33,181 bases of DNA. Origin: Nonomuraea longispora (GTDB lineage: Bacteria; Actinomycetota; Actinomycetes; Streptosporangiales; Streptosporangiaceae). The stretch spans positions 1 through 33,181 of the forward strand of contig NZ_SMJZ01000086.1 in assembly GCF_004348345.1 (NCBI RefSeq). Reading direction: 5' to 3'. A program made the position numbers and the translations under genes. Of the stretch, positions 6,779 to 14,985 are shown piece by piece. Below the pieces are notes generated by a model. It was not told the DNA's origin, ran no database searches, and saw only the letters and a program-made list of their open reading frames with translations. How positions within the stretch are numbered: position 1 is the stretch's first letter; each line of letters begins with the position of its first letter.

Positions 6779-8560
6779 TCATGCGGGCTGGGTCAGTCGC
6801 CAGCCGCGGGCACGCCTGCGTTCGGTCCAGAACGCAGCGTACCGGCCGTCGAGATCGAGCAGTTCCTGGTGGGTGCCGCGTTCCACGACGGCGCCGTCCT
6901 CCAGCATGACGATCTGGTCGGCGGCGGCGATCGTGGTCAGGCGGTGCGCGATGACCAGCAGGGTGCGGTCGCGGGCGAGCGTGGCGAGCGCGTCGATCAG
7001 GGCTGACTCGTTCTCGGGGTCGAGCGCGGCCGTGGCCTCGTCGAGCAGCACGATCGGGGCGTCCTTCAGCATGGCGCGGGCGATGGACACCCGCTGCCGC
7101 TCGCCGCCCGACAACGTCGCGCCGGCCTCGCCGATCCTGGCCTGCCAGCCGCCGGGCAGGCGTTCGGCGATCTCGTCGACCCGGGCCAGCCGGCCCGCCT
7201 CGCGCACCTCCTCGTCGGTGGCCTCGGGACGGCCGAGCCTGATGTTGTCCTCCAGGGTGCCCTCGAACAGGTAGACGTCCTGGAACACGATCGACAGCTG
7301 CGCCATCAGGTCTTCGGGCGTGTAGTCGCGCACGTCGTTGCCGGACACCCGCACCGCACCCGCGTCGGCGTCCCAGAAGCGGGCGATGAGCCGGGTGAGC
7401 GTGGTCTTGCCGGAGCCCGAAGGACCGACCAGGGCGGTCACGGTGCGGGGTGCGACGGTGAAGCTCACGTCACGCAGCACGGGGCGTTCGGCGTAGGAGA
7501 AGCCGACGTCGTCCAGCTCGATCGACGGCTCGCCCGGCCGCGCCCTGCCAGTCGCCGGGCCAGTCGCCGGGCCAGTCTCCGGGCCGGTCGCCGGGCCGGT
7601 CGCCGGGCCGGCGACCGGCAGCGGCGGGGTGTCGAGCACCGCCTTGACCCGGCGCAGGCTGCCGCGCGCCATCCGCAGCTCGCCGCCGACGTCGGCGGCG
7701 GCGAGCAGCGGCTCGGTGAACCGCACGGCCAGCACCAGCACCCCGACCAGCTCCGGTACGTCCACCGCGCCGCCGAGCGCCAGCGAGCAGCCCACGATGA
7801 GGATCGCGGTGAAGGCGAGCTGTACGGTGAGCGCGACCGTGCCCAGCCCTGGCAGCGTGGTGCGCAGCAGCCGGCGCAGCGTGCTGCGCTGCCGCGCCAG
7901 CGCGTCGTCGAGCAGGTCGTAGCCGTCCGCGGTGCGCCCGAACGCCCGCAGCGAGGGCTGTTGCCTGGCGAACTCCACCACCCGGTCGGCCCCCTCGGCG
8001 CCCGCGTCGTCCATCGCGGTGTCGCTCCGCTGCACCAGGCTCTGCGTCCACCGGAACGCCAGCCACAGGAACGGCGCCGTGAGCAGGGCCGCCAGCCCGA
8101 GCCGCCAGTCGAAGACGAACATGCACACCAGCACGGTCGCGGGCGCCGCCACCGCGCTCACCACGACCTGCAGCAGGTGGGCGGGCACGCTCATGACGTC
8201 CATGACGCCCTTGCCGACGAGCTGGCCGAGCCGCCCGACGCGGTCGGCGCTGAACCAGCCGACCGGCAGCCCGGCCACGTGGTCGCCGAGCCGGTGGTAG
8301 AGGGTGCGCAGGGCGGCCAGGCCGACCGCGTAGCCGTACTGGGCCTGCACGTAGGAGGCGACGGCGGTGGCCGCGACCACGACGGCGAACGCGGCCAGCC
8401 ACGGGCCGACCGCCTCCCCCGACAGCAGCGCTCGCAGCACCGGCACCAGCATGGCGAACGACAGGCCCTGCAGGACGCCGTACACGGTCATCGCGAGCAG
8501 GCTGCGGCGCAGGCGCGCGCCGTGTTCCTGGCCGAGCACGGCCCCCAGCTCTCCGATCAT
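6779..8560 (-). CDS. ABC transporter half-transporter, fused permease-ATPase (IrtB/YbtQ-like)
   Basis: Protein of 593 residues: a six-helix transmembrane domain (about 18-300), then a nucleotide-binding domain (about 347-580). The ATPase motifs are intact: Walker A GPSGSGKTT (379-387), signature LSGGERQ (483-489), Walker B IVLLDEAT (503-510) and H-loop AHRLTT. The segment LPVGWFSADRVGRLGQLV is the coupling region seen in the IrtB/YbtQ siderophore-import group, as I recall it. The linker between the two domains holds a five-copy Gly-Pro-Ala-Thr repeat. The start ATG overlaps the stop of the partner gene, so the two should form a heterodimer. Despite the exporter fold, relatives import ferric siderophores, so the direction and cargo are inferred; a drug or peptide exporter is the alternative. 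Confidence 0.82.
   Translation of the reverse strand: MIGELGAVLGQEHGARLRRSLLAMTVYGVLQGLSFAMLVPVLRALLSGEAVGPWLAAFAVVVAATAVASYVQAQYGYAVGLAALRTLYHRLGDHVAGLPVGWFSADRVGRLGQLVGKGVMDVMSVPAHLLQVVVSAVAAPATVLVCMFVFDWRLGLAALLTAPFLWLAFRWTQSLVQRSDTAMDDAGAEGADRVVEFARQQPSLRAFGRTADGYDLLDDALARQRSTLRRLLRTTLPGLGTVALTVQLAFTAILIVGCSLALGGAVDVPELVGVLVLAVRFTEPLLAAADVGGELRMARGSLRRVKAVLDTPPLPVAGPATGPATGPETGPATGPATGRARPGEPSIELDDVGFSYAERPVLRDVSFTVAPRTVTALVGPSGSGKTTLTRLIARFWDADAGAVRVSGNDVRDYTPEDLMAQLSIVFQDVYLFEGTLEDNIRLGRPEATDEEVREAGRLARVDEIAERLPGGWQARIGEAGATLSGGERQRVSIARAMLKDAPIVLLDEATAALDPENESALIDALATLARDRTLLVIAHRLTTIAAADQIVMLEDGAVVERGTHQELLDLDGRYAAFWTERRRARGWRLTQPA
7549..7608. repeat. Five 12-bp tandem repeats inside the ABC transporter gene
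   Basis: Five consecutive 12-bp units of the form c(a/g)gtc(g/t)ccgggc run from 7549 to 7608. They differ by one or two substitutions, and the first two units are identical, as are the last two. Read on the minus strand they encode a Gly-Pro-(Ala/Glu)-Thr repeat in the linker between membrane and ATPase domains. Because the unit is 12 bp, copy-number changes keep the frame. Confidence 0.9.
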
Positions 8561-10365
8561 CTCCTGGTCCAATCCCGCTCGTCGTCGCGTACGTGCGCCG
8601 CCCACATCCGGGCGTAGAGCCCGCCGGCGGCGAGCAGCTGGTCGTGGGTGCCGCGTTCGGTGATCCGGCCGCCGTCGAGCACGGCGATCTGGTCGGCGCC
8701 GGTGATGGTGCTGAGCCGGTGCGCGATGACCAGCAGCGTGCGCCCGGCCACCAGCGTGGACAGGGCGTCCTGGATGGCCGACTCCGACTCGGGGTCGGCG
8801 AAGGCGGTGGCCTCGTCCAGCACTAGGATCGGTGCGTCGGCCAGCAGCGCGCGGGCGATCGCGACGCGCTGGGCCTCGCCGCCCGACAGGTGGGTGTCCT
8901 CGCCGATCACGGAGTCGTAGCCGCGCGGCAGCTCCGTGATCCGGTCGTGGATCTGGGCGGCGCGGGCCATGCGCTCGATCTCCTCGCGTTCCGCTTCCGG
9001 GCGGCCGAGCGCGATGTTGTCCGCCACGGACGTGCGCAGCAGCTGCACGTCCTGGAGGACGAAGCCGACGTGGTGGTAGAGCTCCGCGGAGCCGATGGCG
9101 CGTACGTCGGCGCCGCCGACCAGGATCTCTCCTTCGCCGGGGTCGTAGAAGCGGGGCAGCAGCTTGGCCAGCGTGGACTTGCCGGAGCCGGACGGCCCGA
9201 CGAGCGCGGTGACGGTGCCCGGCTCCAGCGAGAGGCTCACCTTGCGCAGCACCGGGGTCGCGCCGTCGTAGGAGAACGACACGTCGCGGAAGCCGACCGC
9301 GTGGCCGATCGGGCGCGTCGGGGTCTCGGGCTCCGGCAGCGGCGGCGTGTCGAGCAGCGCGGCCACCCGCCCCGCGGACTCGGCCGCGCTCCTCAGCCGC
9401 ATGGAGCCCATGTCGAGGGCCAGGAACGGCGCGGTCAGCGCCACGCCGACCAGCACGAACGGCAGCACGTCGACCGGCGCGATCCAGCCGTTGGCGGCGA
9501 ACACCGCCCCACCGGCGGCCGACACCAGCAGCATGGCCGGCGGCGAGATGAACGCCATGGACAGGCCGCTGAGCCGCAGCATGGGGCGCACCCAGGCGGC
9601 GAAGAAGTCGGCGAAGTCGTCGGCGGCCTCGGCGAAGCGCCGGTAGGAGCGCCGGGTCTGGCCGAACGTCTTGATCACGGCGATGCCCTGCACGAACTCG
9701 ACCACGGCCGAGCTGATCCTGCTGTTGGCCTCGCTCCAGCGCCGCATCTGCTCGTCGTAGCCGCGCATCATGATCGCGAACGCGGCGGCGAACAACGGCA
9801 CCGGGATGAGAACGACGAGGGTGAGCCGCCAGTCGACGTACAGCAGGTAGGCCAGCGCCGCGAGGGGTGTCACCACGGCCGCGAGCAGGTCGAGGGCCGC
9901 GTGCGCCACCAGGTGGTGCATCTCCCTGACGTCGTCCTGGAGCACCTTCTTGACGTGGCCGGAGTTGCGCTCGCCGAACCAGCCGAGCGGCACCCGCGAC
10001 AGGTGGGCGGCCATCCGGCGGCGCAGGTGGAGCTGGAGGTCGGCGTCGGCGAAGTGGGTGATCGCGCCGGCGACCCCGAACGAGAGGAACCTGACCAGCA
10101 GGCCGGCGACGGCCAGGGCGGCGATCGGCCAGACCCGGCCGGCGCCGCCGGCTCCCGGGCTGAGCAGCACGCGGGCCAGCTCGGCCACGCACACGAAGGG
10201 GACGAGCGCCGAGACCGCGTACACGACCTGGAACGCGGCGGCGGTGATGAGCCGTGGCCTGATGGGGGCGAGCAGCGCGATGAGCGCGGCGCGGCCGGGG
10301 GCGGGCTTGTCGCCGCCGTCCGGCGCGGGCGCCGCGGGGGCGGCCGTCTCGGCGGTGATGGTCAT
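8557..10365 (-). CDS. ABC transporter half-transporter, fused permease-ATPase (IrtA/YbtP-like)
   Basis: Protein of 602 residues, the first gene of the pair. After an Ala/Pro-rich N-terminus it has a six-helix membrane domain (about 30-330) and an ATPase domain. Visible motifs are Walker A GPSGSGKST (390-398), signature LSGGEAQ (493-499), Walker B ILVLDEA (513-519) and H-loop His549. The stretch VPLGWFGERNSGHVKKVLQDD followed by MHHLVAHA is, from memory, typical of the C-terminal half of mycobacterial IrtA. The N-terminal siderophore-reductase domain of IrtA is absent. ATG 10365 is chosen because GGAGG lies 8 nt upstream; an ATG 36 nt earlier (10401) has no ribosome site. It overlaps the partner gene by 4 bp (ATGA). 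Confidence 0.82.
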   Translation of the reverse strand: MTITAETAAPAAPAPDGGDKPAPGRAALIALLAPIRPRLITAAAFQVVYAVSALVPFVCVAELARVLLSPGAGGAGRVWPIAALAVAGLLVRFLSFGVAGAITHFADADLQLHLRRRMAAHLSRVPLGWFGERNSGHVKKVLQDDVREMHHLVAHAALDLLAAVVTPLAALAYLLYVDWRLTLVVLIPVPLFAAAFAIMMRGYDEQMRRWSEANSRISSAVVEFVQGIAVIKTFGQTRRSYRRFAEAADDFADFFAAWVRPMLRLSGLSMAFISPPAMLLVSAAGGAVFAANGWIAPVDVLPFVLVGVALTAPFLALDMGSMRLRSAAESAGRVAALLDTPPLPEPETPTRPIGHAVGFRDVSFSYDGATPVLRKVSLSLEPGTVTALVGPSGSGKSTLAKLLPRFYDPGEGEILVGGADVRAIGSAELYHHVGFVLQDVQLLRTSVADNIALGRPEAEREEIERMARAAQIHDRITELPRGYDSVIGEDTHLSGGEAQRVAIARALLADAPILVLDEATAFADPESESAIQDALSTLVAGRTLLVIAHRLSTITGADQIAVLDGGRITERGTHDQLLAAGGLYARMWAAHVRDDERDWTRR

Positions 10366-10610
10366 GGGATGGGCCTCCAGCGGTTCGCGGGGTGCCCTCA
10401 TTTTGTTACAGGCTGTCTTGAATAGGCAAGGGGGCCCTAACCATGATCGGGGTGGTCAGGGGTGGGGGCGTCCAGCGCCTTGTGATCATGCGCTGACCAG
10501 GTGTGATTTATGGACAGTTATCGCGTTCCATTTAGGAAAGTCATCGCGACGCGCCCACCGTTGGCCTTACCTTGTCGATCGCCAACTGACACGAACCTCA
10601 GAGGAGGCCC
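10366..10610. other. Divergent intergenic region between the ABC pair and the GH71 gene
   Basis: This 245-bp region must hold promoters for both directions. I see no good -35/-10 pair and no DtxR/IdeR-type iron box (TTAGGTTAG half-sites). It contains two interleaved complementary pairs: CATGATC (10442-10448) with GATCATG (10484-10490), and TGGTCAG (10453-10459) with CTGACCA (10493-10499). The part from 10500 to 10560 is relatively AT-rich. Confidence 0.5.
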
Positions 10611-12638
10611 ATGTTCACCCAGCATCGACGGGTGGGATTCACCGCGGTGATCGCCGTCGCCCTGTCACTCGGCACGGCGTCCGCGGCGGCGTCCGCGCAT
10701 TCCTTACCCGTGCGCTCCTTACCCGCGCACACGTCGTCGACCGCGTTATCCGCCAAGACCGCCGCCATGGCGGAAACGGTCACCATCCCCGCCACGGACG
10801 ACCTGTTCGTCAGCCAGGCCGAGCCCTCCAAAAGCTTCGGCACCGCGACGTGGATGTCCGTCTGCGGCGCCACCTGCGGCGGCACATCCTCCGCGCAGCG
10901 GCTCGCGCTCACCCGCTTCAAGGTCTCCGGCATCCCCGCCGACGCCACGAACGTCAAGGCCACCCTTGCGGTCACCTCCGCCAGGACGACGAGCACGAAG
11001 GTGTCCGCCCGCACGGTCACCGGCGACTGGACGGAGAGCGGGACCACCTGGAAGGACCGGCCGGAGACCGGCGGCGCGATCGCCTCACGCAGCGGCTTCA
11101 CCGAGGGCCGCAAGGCCGAGCTGGACGTCTCGTCCGCCGTCACCGGCAACGGCGCCTACTCCTTCGCCCTCACCGGGACCGACGAGACGACGACGGTCCT
11201 GTTCTCCTCGCGCGAGACGGGCGACCGCGGTCCCAAGCTGACCGTCACCTACACCACCGGCACGTCCGCGCCCTGCGCCGCGCTGCCCTTCGACAAGCCC
11301 TCGGTCTCCGCGCTGCGCTCCTCCGCCAAGAAGGCGTTCGGGTTCTACTTCCCGCCCTTCCCCCTGTCGATCGACAACAAGGACCCCGCGAAGGACCAGT
11401 ACGCCTCCTGGCTCGACCCCGACGGCTCCGGCGGCACCTACAAGGACCGGGGCGGCCTGCACAGGGACCGTCCGCTGACCCGCCCCGTACGGCCCGAGTC
11501 GCACTGGCGCAGGCTCGACTTCGAGGTGGAGGTGCGCCAGGCCATCGCGCAGGGCCTCGACGGGTTCATCTACGAGCACCACACCTCCAGCGACCAGCGC
11601 TGGAACCACCTGCCCGAGCTGCTGGACGCGGCCAGGAACGTGGACCCCGGCTTCAAGATCATGCTCAGCCCGGACTTCCCGACGGAGGAGGGCGCGTCCG
11701 TCTCGAAGGTGGTTTCCGACGTCCTCCTGGTCAAGGGCCATCCGTCGCTGTACACGCAGCCGGACGGCAGCGTGCTGCTCGCGCCGTACCACGGCGACCG
11801 CCAGCCGCCCGCCTGGTGGCAGAAGGTACGCGACCAGCTGTCCGCCAAGGGCATGAAGACCTCGCTGCTGATGATGTTCAACTACTGGAACGGCAGCGGT
11901 AAGACCCAGTGGGACGACCACGTCGTCGGCTACTCCTCCTGGGGAGCCAACCGGCCCGAGGTGACGGACGCGTTCCGCCGCGCCTCCGAGGCCACCCACC
12001 AGCGCGGCCTGACGTACATGGCCCCGATCGGGTTCGAGGACACCAGGTCCAAGGAGCTGCACTACTGGGAGGCGCAGAACAGCACCACCCTGCGCGGCTC
12101 GTGGAAGGCCGCGATCGACGGCAAGGCCGACTGGGTGCAGCTCGTCACCTGGAACGACTACGGCGAGTCGCAGCAGGCGCCCTCCAAGGTGCGCGGCAAT
12201 GTGCTGGCCGACGTGAACACGTACTACACGACGTGGCTCAAGACGGGCAAGGCTCCCGCGATCGTCCGCGACGGCCTCTACTACTTCCACCGCAGCCACA
12301 AGGCCGGCGCACCGTACGACACGAGCAAGCAGACGGCCGGGAAGTTCACGATCCCGGCGGGTCCCGGACCGGTCGACGACGTTGAGTTGCTGGCCTTCGT
12401 CAAGGAGCCGGGCAAGCTGGTCATCAAGCAGGGCTCCGACGTGAAGACCAAGGAGGTCACCAGCGCGGGCGTGGTGTCGTTCAAGGCGCCGATGGTGCCG
12501 GGCACGACGCCGGTCTTCGAGCTCCAGCGTGACGGCGGGACCGTCCAGACTCTGAAGAGCAAGACGCCGATCAAGGCGAGCGTCACGTACCAGGACATGA
12601 TCTACCACGCGGGCGGCGGCACCGCCTGCTCCGGCTAG
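10611..12638 (+). CDS. Secreted GH71 endo-alpha-1,3-glucanase (mutanase-like) with N-terminal carbohydrate-binding domain
   Basis: Secreted protein of 675 residues. A signal peptide (1-29) has basic MFTQHRR, a hydrophobic core and an Ala-rich exit ASAAASA. Residues about 55-214 form a beta-sandwich of the DNRLRE/CBM96-like type (ATDDLFVSQAEPSKSFGTA through RGPKLTVTY). The catalytic (beta/alpha)8 domain spans about 241-565, beginning KKAFGFYFPPFP. It carries DGFIYEHH (318-325), IMLSPDFP (350-357), the paired acids in GFEDTRSKELHYWE (474-487) and the GH71 motif WNDYGES (514-520). A C-terminal beta domain (about 580-675) ends in TACSG. GH71 enzymes cut alpha-1,3-glucan of fungal walls or dental mutan; a role in attacking fungi is likely. 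GAGGAGG lies 3 nt before the ATG. The gene is alone on its strand. Confidence 0.82.
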   Translation: MFTQHRRVGFTAVIAVALSLGTASAAASAHSLPVRSLPAHTSSTALSAKTAAMAETVTIPATDDLFVSQAEPSKSFGTATWMSVCGATCGGTSSAQRLALTRFKVSGIPADATNVKATLAVTSARTTSTKVSARTVTGDWTESGTTWKDRPETGGAIASRSGFTEGRKAELDVSSAVTGNGAYSFALTGTDETTTVLFSSRETGDRGPKLTVTYTTGTSAPCAALPFDKPSVSALRSSAKKAFGFYFPPFPLSIDNKDPAKDQYASWLDPDGSGGTYKDRGGLHRDRPLTRPVRPESHWRRLDFEVEVRQAIAQGLDGFIYEHHTSSDQRWNHLPELLDAARNVDPGFKIMLSPDFPTEEGASVSKVVSDVLLVKGHPSLYTQPDGSVLLAPYHGDRQPPAWWQKVRDQLSAKGMKTSLLMMFNYWNGSGKTQWDDHVVGYSSWGANRPEVTDAFRRASEATHQRGLTYMAPIGFEDTRSKELHYWEAQNSTTLRGSWKAAIDGKADWVQLVTWNDYGESQQAPSKVRGNVLADVNTYYTTWLKTGKAPAIVRDGLYYFHRSHKAGAPYDTSKQTAGKFTIPAGPGPVDDVELLAFVKEPGKLVIKQGSDVKTKEVTSAGVVSFKAPMVPGTTPVFELQRDGGTVQTLKSKTPIKASVTYQDMIYHAGGGTACSG

Positions 12639-12652
12639 GCACGCACGGTTGT

Positions 12653-12675
12653 CCTGGCGCGCACGCCGCGCCGGG
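12653..12675. terminator. Bidirectional hairpin terminator between convergent genes
   Basis: CCTGGCGCG (12653-12661) pairs with CGCGCCGGG (12667-12675) across a CACGC loop, giving a 9-bp stem with one G-U pair. It starts 15 nt after the GH71 stop and ends next to the stop of the convergent hydrolase gene, so it can serve both. Confidence 0.6.
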
Positions 12676-12676
12676 A

Positions 12677-13468
12677 CTACCGCCGCCGGACCTGCCCGGC
12701 CAGCTCCACCACGGCGCCGATGAGGTCCTGGCCGGCCAGCAGGGCCAGGTCGTTGTGCCCGGCGCCGGGCACCTCGACGGTCGTGACGGGGCCCGCCGCC
12801 GCCTTCGCGACGGCCCTGCTCAGCCGGGGCGGCACGATCGTGTCGGCCGTGCCCCACACGACCACGGTCGGCACTCGTACGTGCGCGACGTGCTCCGTGA
12901 CCGGGAACCGGTCACGGAGCAGCGCCCTGACCGGCAGGAACGGATAGGCCACCTGTCCCGCGGCGGCCAGGTCGGTGAACGGGGAACGCAGCACCAGCCC
13001 CGCCGGCGGCCGCTCGCCCGCCAGCCGGCTCACCACCGCCGCGCCCAGGCTCTCACCGAAGTAGACGACTCGCGTCTCGCCCAGGAAAGCCCGCGCCGCG
13101 AGCAGGTCGAGGTGCAGGCCCTCCTCCGTGGGCGTGCCCGGGTTGCCGCCGTAGCCGCGGTAGTCCATGAGCAGCACCGGCAGCCCGTACGCCGCCAGCG
13201 ACCTGGCCAGCGGCGCCCGGTGCAGCCGGTTGCCCGCGTTGCCGCCGGCGACCAGCACGGTCACGTCGTGGTCGCCGGGCACGTACCAGGCTCCCAGCCT
13301 CAGCCCGTCGCGCGTCGTGAACGAGACGTCGCGCGCCCCGGGGATCACCTGGCCCGCCGACGGCACCCGCGTGCCGTCCGGCAGGTAGATGAGCCGCCGC
13401 TGGAAGATCCAGAGCAGCCCGAGCAGCAGGATCAGCACCGCGACGATCACCAGAGCGGTGCGCGCCAT
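12677..13468 (-). CDS. Membrane-anchored alpha/beta hydrolase (ABHD13/BEM46-like)
   Basis: Protein of 263 residues with one N-terminal membrane helix (about 5-21) followed by an outward-facing serine hydrolase domain. The order of elements is that of BEM46/ABHD-type hydrolases: LLMDYRGYGGNPGTPTE, the nucleophile elbow FGESLGA with Ser140, SPFTDL, then VWGTADTIVP with Asp209 and GAGHND with His238. It probably hydrolyses an ester, thioester or amide at the cell surface; the substrate is unknown. ATG 13468 is used because the AGGG 8 nt upstream is acceptable; an upstream in-frame GTG (13495) would add nine residues. It follows the amidohydrolase gene by 39 nt on the same strand and may be the last gene of that operon. 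Confidence 0.75.
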   Translation of the reverse strand: MARTALVIVAVLILLLGLLWIFQRRLIYLPDGTRVPSAGQVIPGARDVSFTTRDGLRLGAWYVPGDHDVTVLVAGGNAGNRLHRAPLARSLAAYGLPVLLMDYRGYGGNPGTPTEEGLHLDLLAARAFLGETRVVYFGESLGAAVVSRLAGERPPAGLVLRSPFTDLAAAGQVAYPFLPVRALLRDRFPVTEHVAHVRVPTVVVWGTADTIVPPRLSRAVAKAAAGPVTTVEVPGAGHNDLALLAGQDLIGAVVELAGQVRRR

Positions 13469-13507
13469 CGTCGTCACCCTGCCCACGGTACGCACCGGGC
13501 GCCGGGG

Positions 13508-14713
13508 TCAGGCGATCGCGCCCGCCTGCACGACGTGGCGGATGTGCCCCGGGTCGGCCAGCACGCCGGCGTCGGCGAGCGGGTCGGCGTCGAGCACCAG
13601 CAGGTCGGCGTGCGCGCCCGCGGCCAGCGTGCCGATCTCGCCCGCCAGCCCGGCCAGCTCGGCCGCGACCGTCGTGGCCGAACGCAGCACGTCGATCGGC
13701 CGCTGCACCTCGCAGCGCAGCCGGAACTCGTGGTTCTGGTGCCGGTGCATGCCTCCGAGCAGGTCGGTGCCGTAGACCAGGCGCACGCCGCCGCGGGCGG
13801 CGCGCTCCAGCGCGGCCAGCCCCGCGCCGAGCACCTCGTCGACCTTGCGCAGGCTCCCCTCCGGCAGCCCGAACGAGCGGCCCTCCTCCTTGAGCGCCCA
13901 GTACGTCACCAGTGTCGGCACGAGGAAGGCGTCGTTCCGCAGGAACAGCTCCACGCTGACGTCGTCGATCAGGTTGCCGTGCTCGATGGAGCGGATGCCC
14001 GCCTCCAGCGCCCGGTTGACGGCCCGCGCCGTGTAGGCGTGGGCGGCGACGTACCGGTTGGCGGCCTCGGCCTCCTCGACGGCGGCGCGCAGCTCGTCCA
14101 TCGAGTACTGGGTCGAGTCGATCCTGTCGGTGGGGGAGGCCACGCCGCCGGAGGCCATGACCTTGATGTGGTGAGCGCCCTTGCGCAGCTCGTCGCGGGC
14201 GGCGGCGCGCACCGCGTCGGCGCCGTCGGCCACCCTGCCGAGGCCGGCGCAGCACGGGTGGTCGTCGCGCAGGTGCTCGCCCCGGCCGCGGAAGTCGGCG
14301 TGGCCGCCGGTCTGGCTCAGCCCTTTGCCGCAGAACAGCAGCCTGGGGCCGCGGACCAACCCCTCCGCCTGGGCGTCGGCGAGTCCGAAGTCCGCGCCGG
14401 ACGCGTCGCGGACCGTGGTGAAGCCGCGGTCCAGCATGCCGCTCATGATGCGGGCGCTGTGCGCGGTTACGTACGACGGCGCCATGGAGCCGATGGAGCC
14501 GAGGTCGGCGGTGGAGGCAGTGACGTGCACGTGGGCGTCGATGAGGCCGGGAACGACGTGCGCGCCCGCGAGGTCGAGCACGCGGGTGCCGTCGGGCGCG
14601 GTCAGCCCGTGGCCGGTCTCGGCGATGCGGCCGTCGGCGCAGCGCAGGTCGGCCTCGGCGTACGTGCCGGTCGTCACGTCGAGCAGCAGGCCGTTGCGCA
14701 GCAGCAGGCTCAT
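13508..14713 (-). CDS. Metal-dependent amidohydrolase (imidazolonepropionase/prolidase-like, Xaa-Pro dipeptidase group)
   Basis: Amidohydrolase of 401 residues. The metal ligands of the binuclear class are all visible: His61 and His63 in DAHVHV, the probably carboxylated Lys184 in HHIKVMASGG, His225 in AHAYTA, His245 in SIEHGN and Asp317 in VYGTDLLGG. Small N- and C-terminal beta segments complete the composite domain. Relatives of this group (for example Sgx9260/Cc2672-type enzymes) hydrolyse N-acylated or Xaa-Pro/Arg/Lys dipeptides, so a peptide-like substrate is likely. ATG 14713 has GGAGG 6 nt upstream and overlaps the stop of the small GAF gene (ATGA). The gene shares an operon with an MFS transporter, suggesting uptake and hydrolysis of one compound. 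Confidence 0.82.
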   Translation of the reverse strand: MSLLLRNGLLLDVTTGTYAEADLRCADGRIAETGHGLTAPDGTRVLDLAGAHVVPGLIDAHVHVTASTADLGSIGSMAPSYVTAHSARIMSGMLDRGFTTVRDASGADFGLADAQAEGLVRGPRLLFCGKGLSQTGGHADFRGRGEHLRDDHPCCAGLGRVADGADAVRAAARDELRKGAHHIKVMASGGVASPTDRIDSTQYSMDELRAAVEEAEAANRYVAAHAYTARAVNRALEAGIRSIEHGNLIDDVSVELFLRNDAFLVPTLVTYWALKEEGRSFGLPEGSLRKVDEVLGAGLAALERAARGGVRLVYGTDLLGGMHRHQNHEFRLRCEVQRPIDVLRSATTVAAELAGLAGEIGTLAAGAHADLLVLDADPLADAGVLADPGHIRHVVQAGAIA

Positions 14714-14985
14714 GCGCCACCTCCCTGGAGGGCCGCGCGCAGGGCGGGCACGGCGGAGGGGGCGAGCGACCGGGCGGCGTGGTACGGCTGCCCGCCCTCG
14801 ACGCACTGTGCCAGCCAGCCCTGGGCGACCTCCACGCTCTTCTCGCCCCCCACCGGGTACTGCTCGGGGTGGCTGCTGTGAACGCGGCGCAGCGTGCGCC
14901 GACCGGGGATCCAGGCGAGCACCGTGAACAGCCGCGCGCCCACCTCCCGCCGCATGCTCTTCTCCAGCTCGGGGAATCCGTTCAT
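14710..14985 (-). CDS. Miniature GAF-domain-like protein (91 aa)
   Basis: Small protein coupled on both sides: its ATG overlaps the MFS stop (ATGA at 14982-14985) and its stop overlaps the amidohydrolase start. The sequence LFTVLAWIPGRRTLRRVHSSHPEQYPVGGEK (20-50) closely resembles the first half of GAF-domain proteins of about 150-170 residues found beside amidase, hydantoinase and transporter genes, as I remember them. The second half of that domain is missing; after about residue 65 it ends in an Ala-rich helix. It therefore cannot form a full GAF pocket alone. It might be a shortened sensory or metabolite-binding subunit, or a decayed gene kept for coupling. The frame is clean and the reading well supported by both overlaps. 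Confidence 0.7.
   Translation of the reverse strand: MNGFPELEKSMRREVGARLFTVLAWIPGRRTLRRVHSSHPEQYPVGGEKSVEVAQGWLAQCVEGGQPYHAARSLAPSAVPALRAALQGGGA

Noticed and set aside
6779..10192. One long minus-strand frame spanning both ABC genes
   Set aside because: Only the part from 8560 down is a transporter; the part above 8560 is an out-of-frame shadow of the first ABC gene. The ATGA overlap and the clean start of the second gene show two proteins, not a fusion.
10366..10610. Iron-dependent regulator box upstream of the IrtAB-like pair
   Set aside because: No TTAGGTTAG-type half-sites or 19-bp palindrome found; TTAGGG on the minus strand near 10440 is too short to count.
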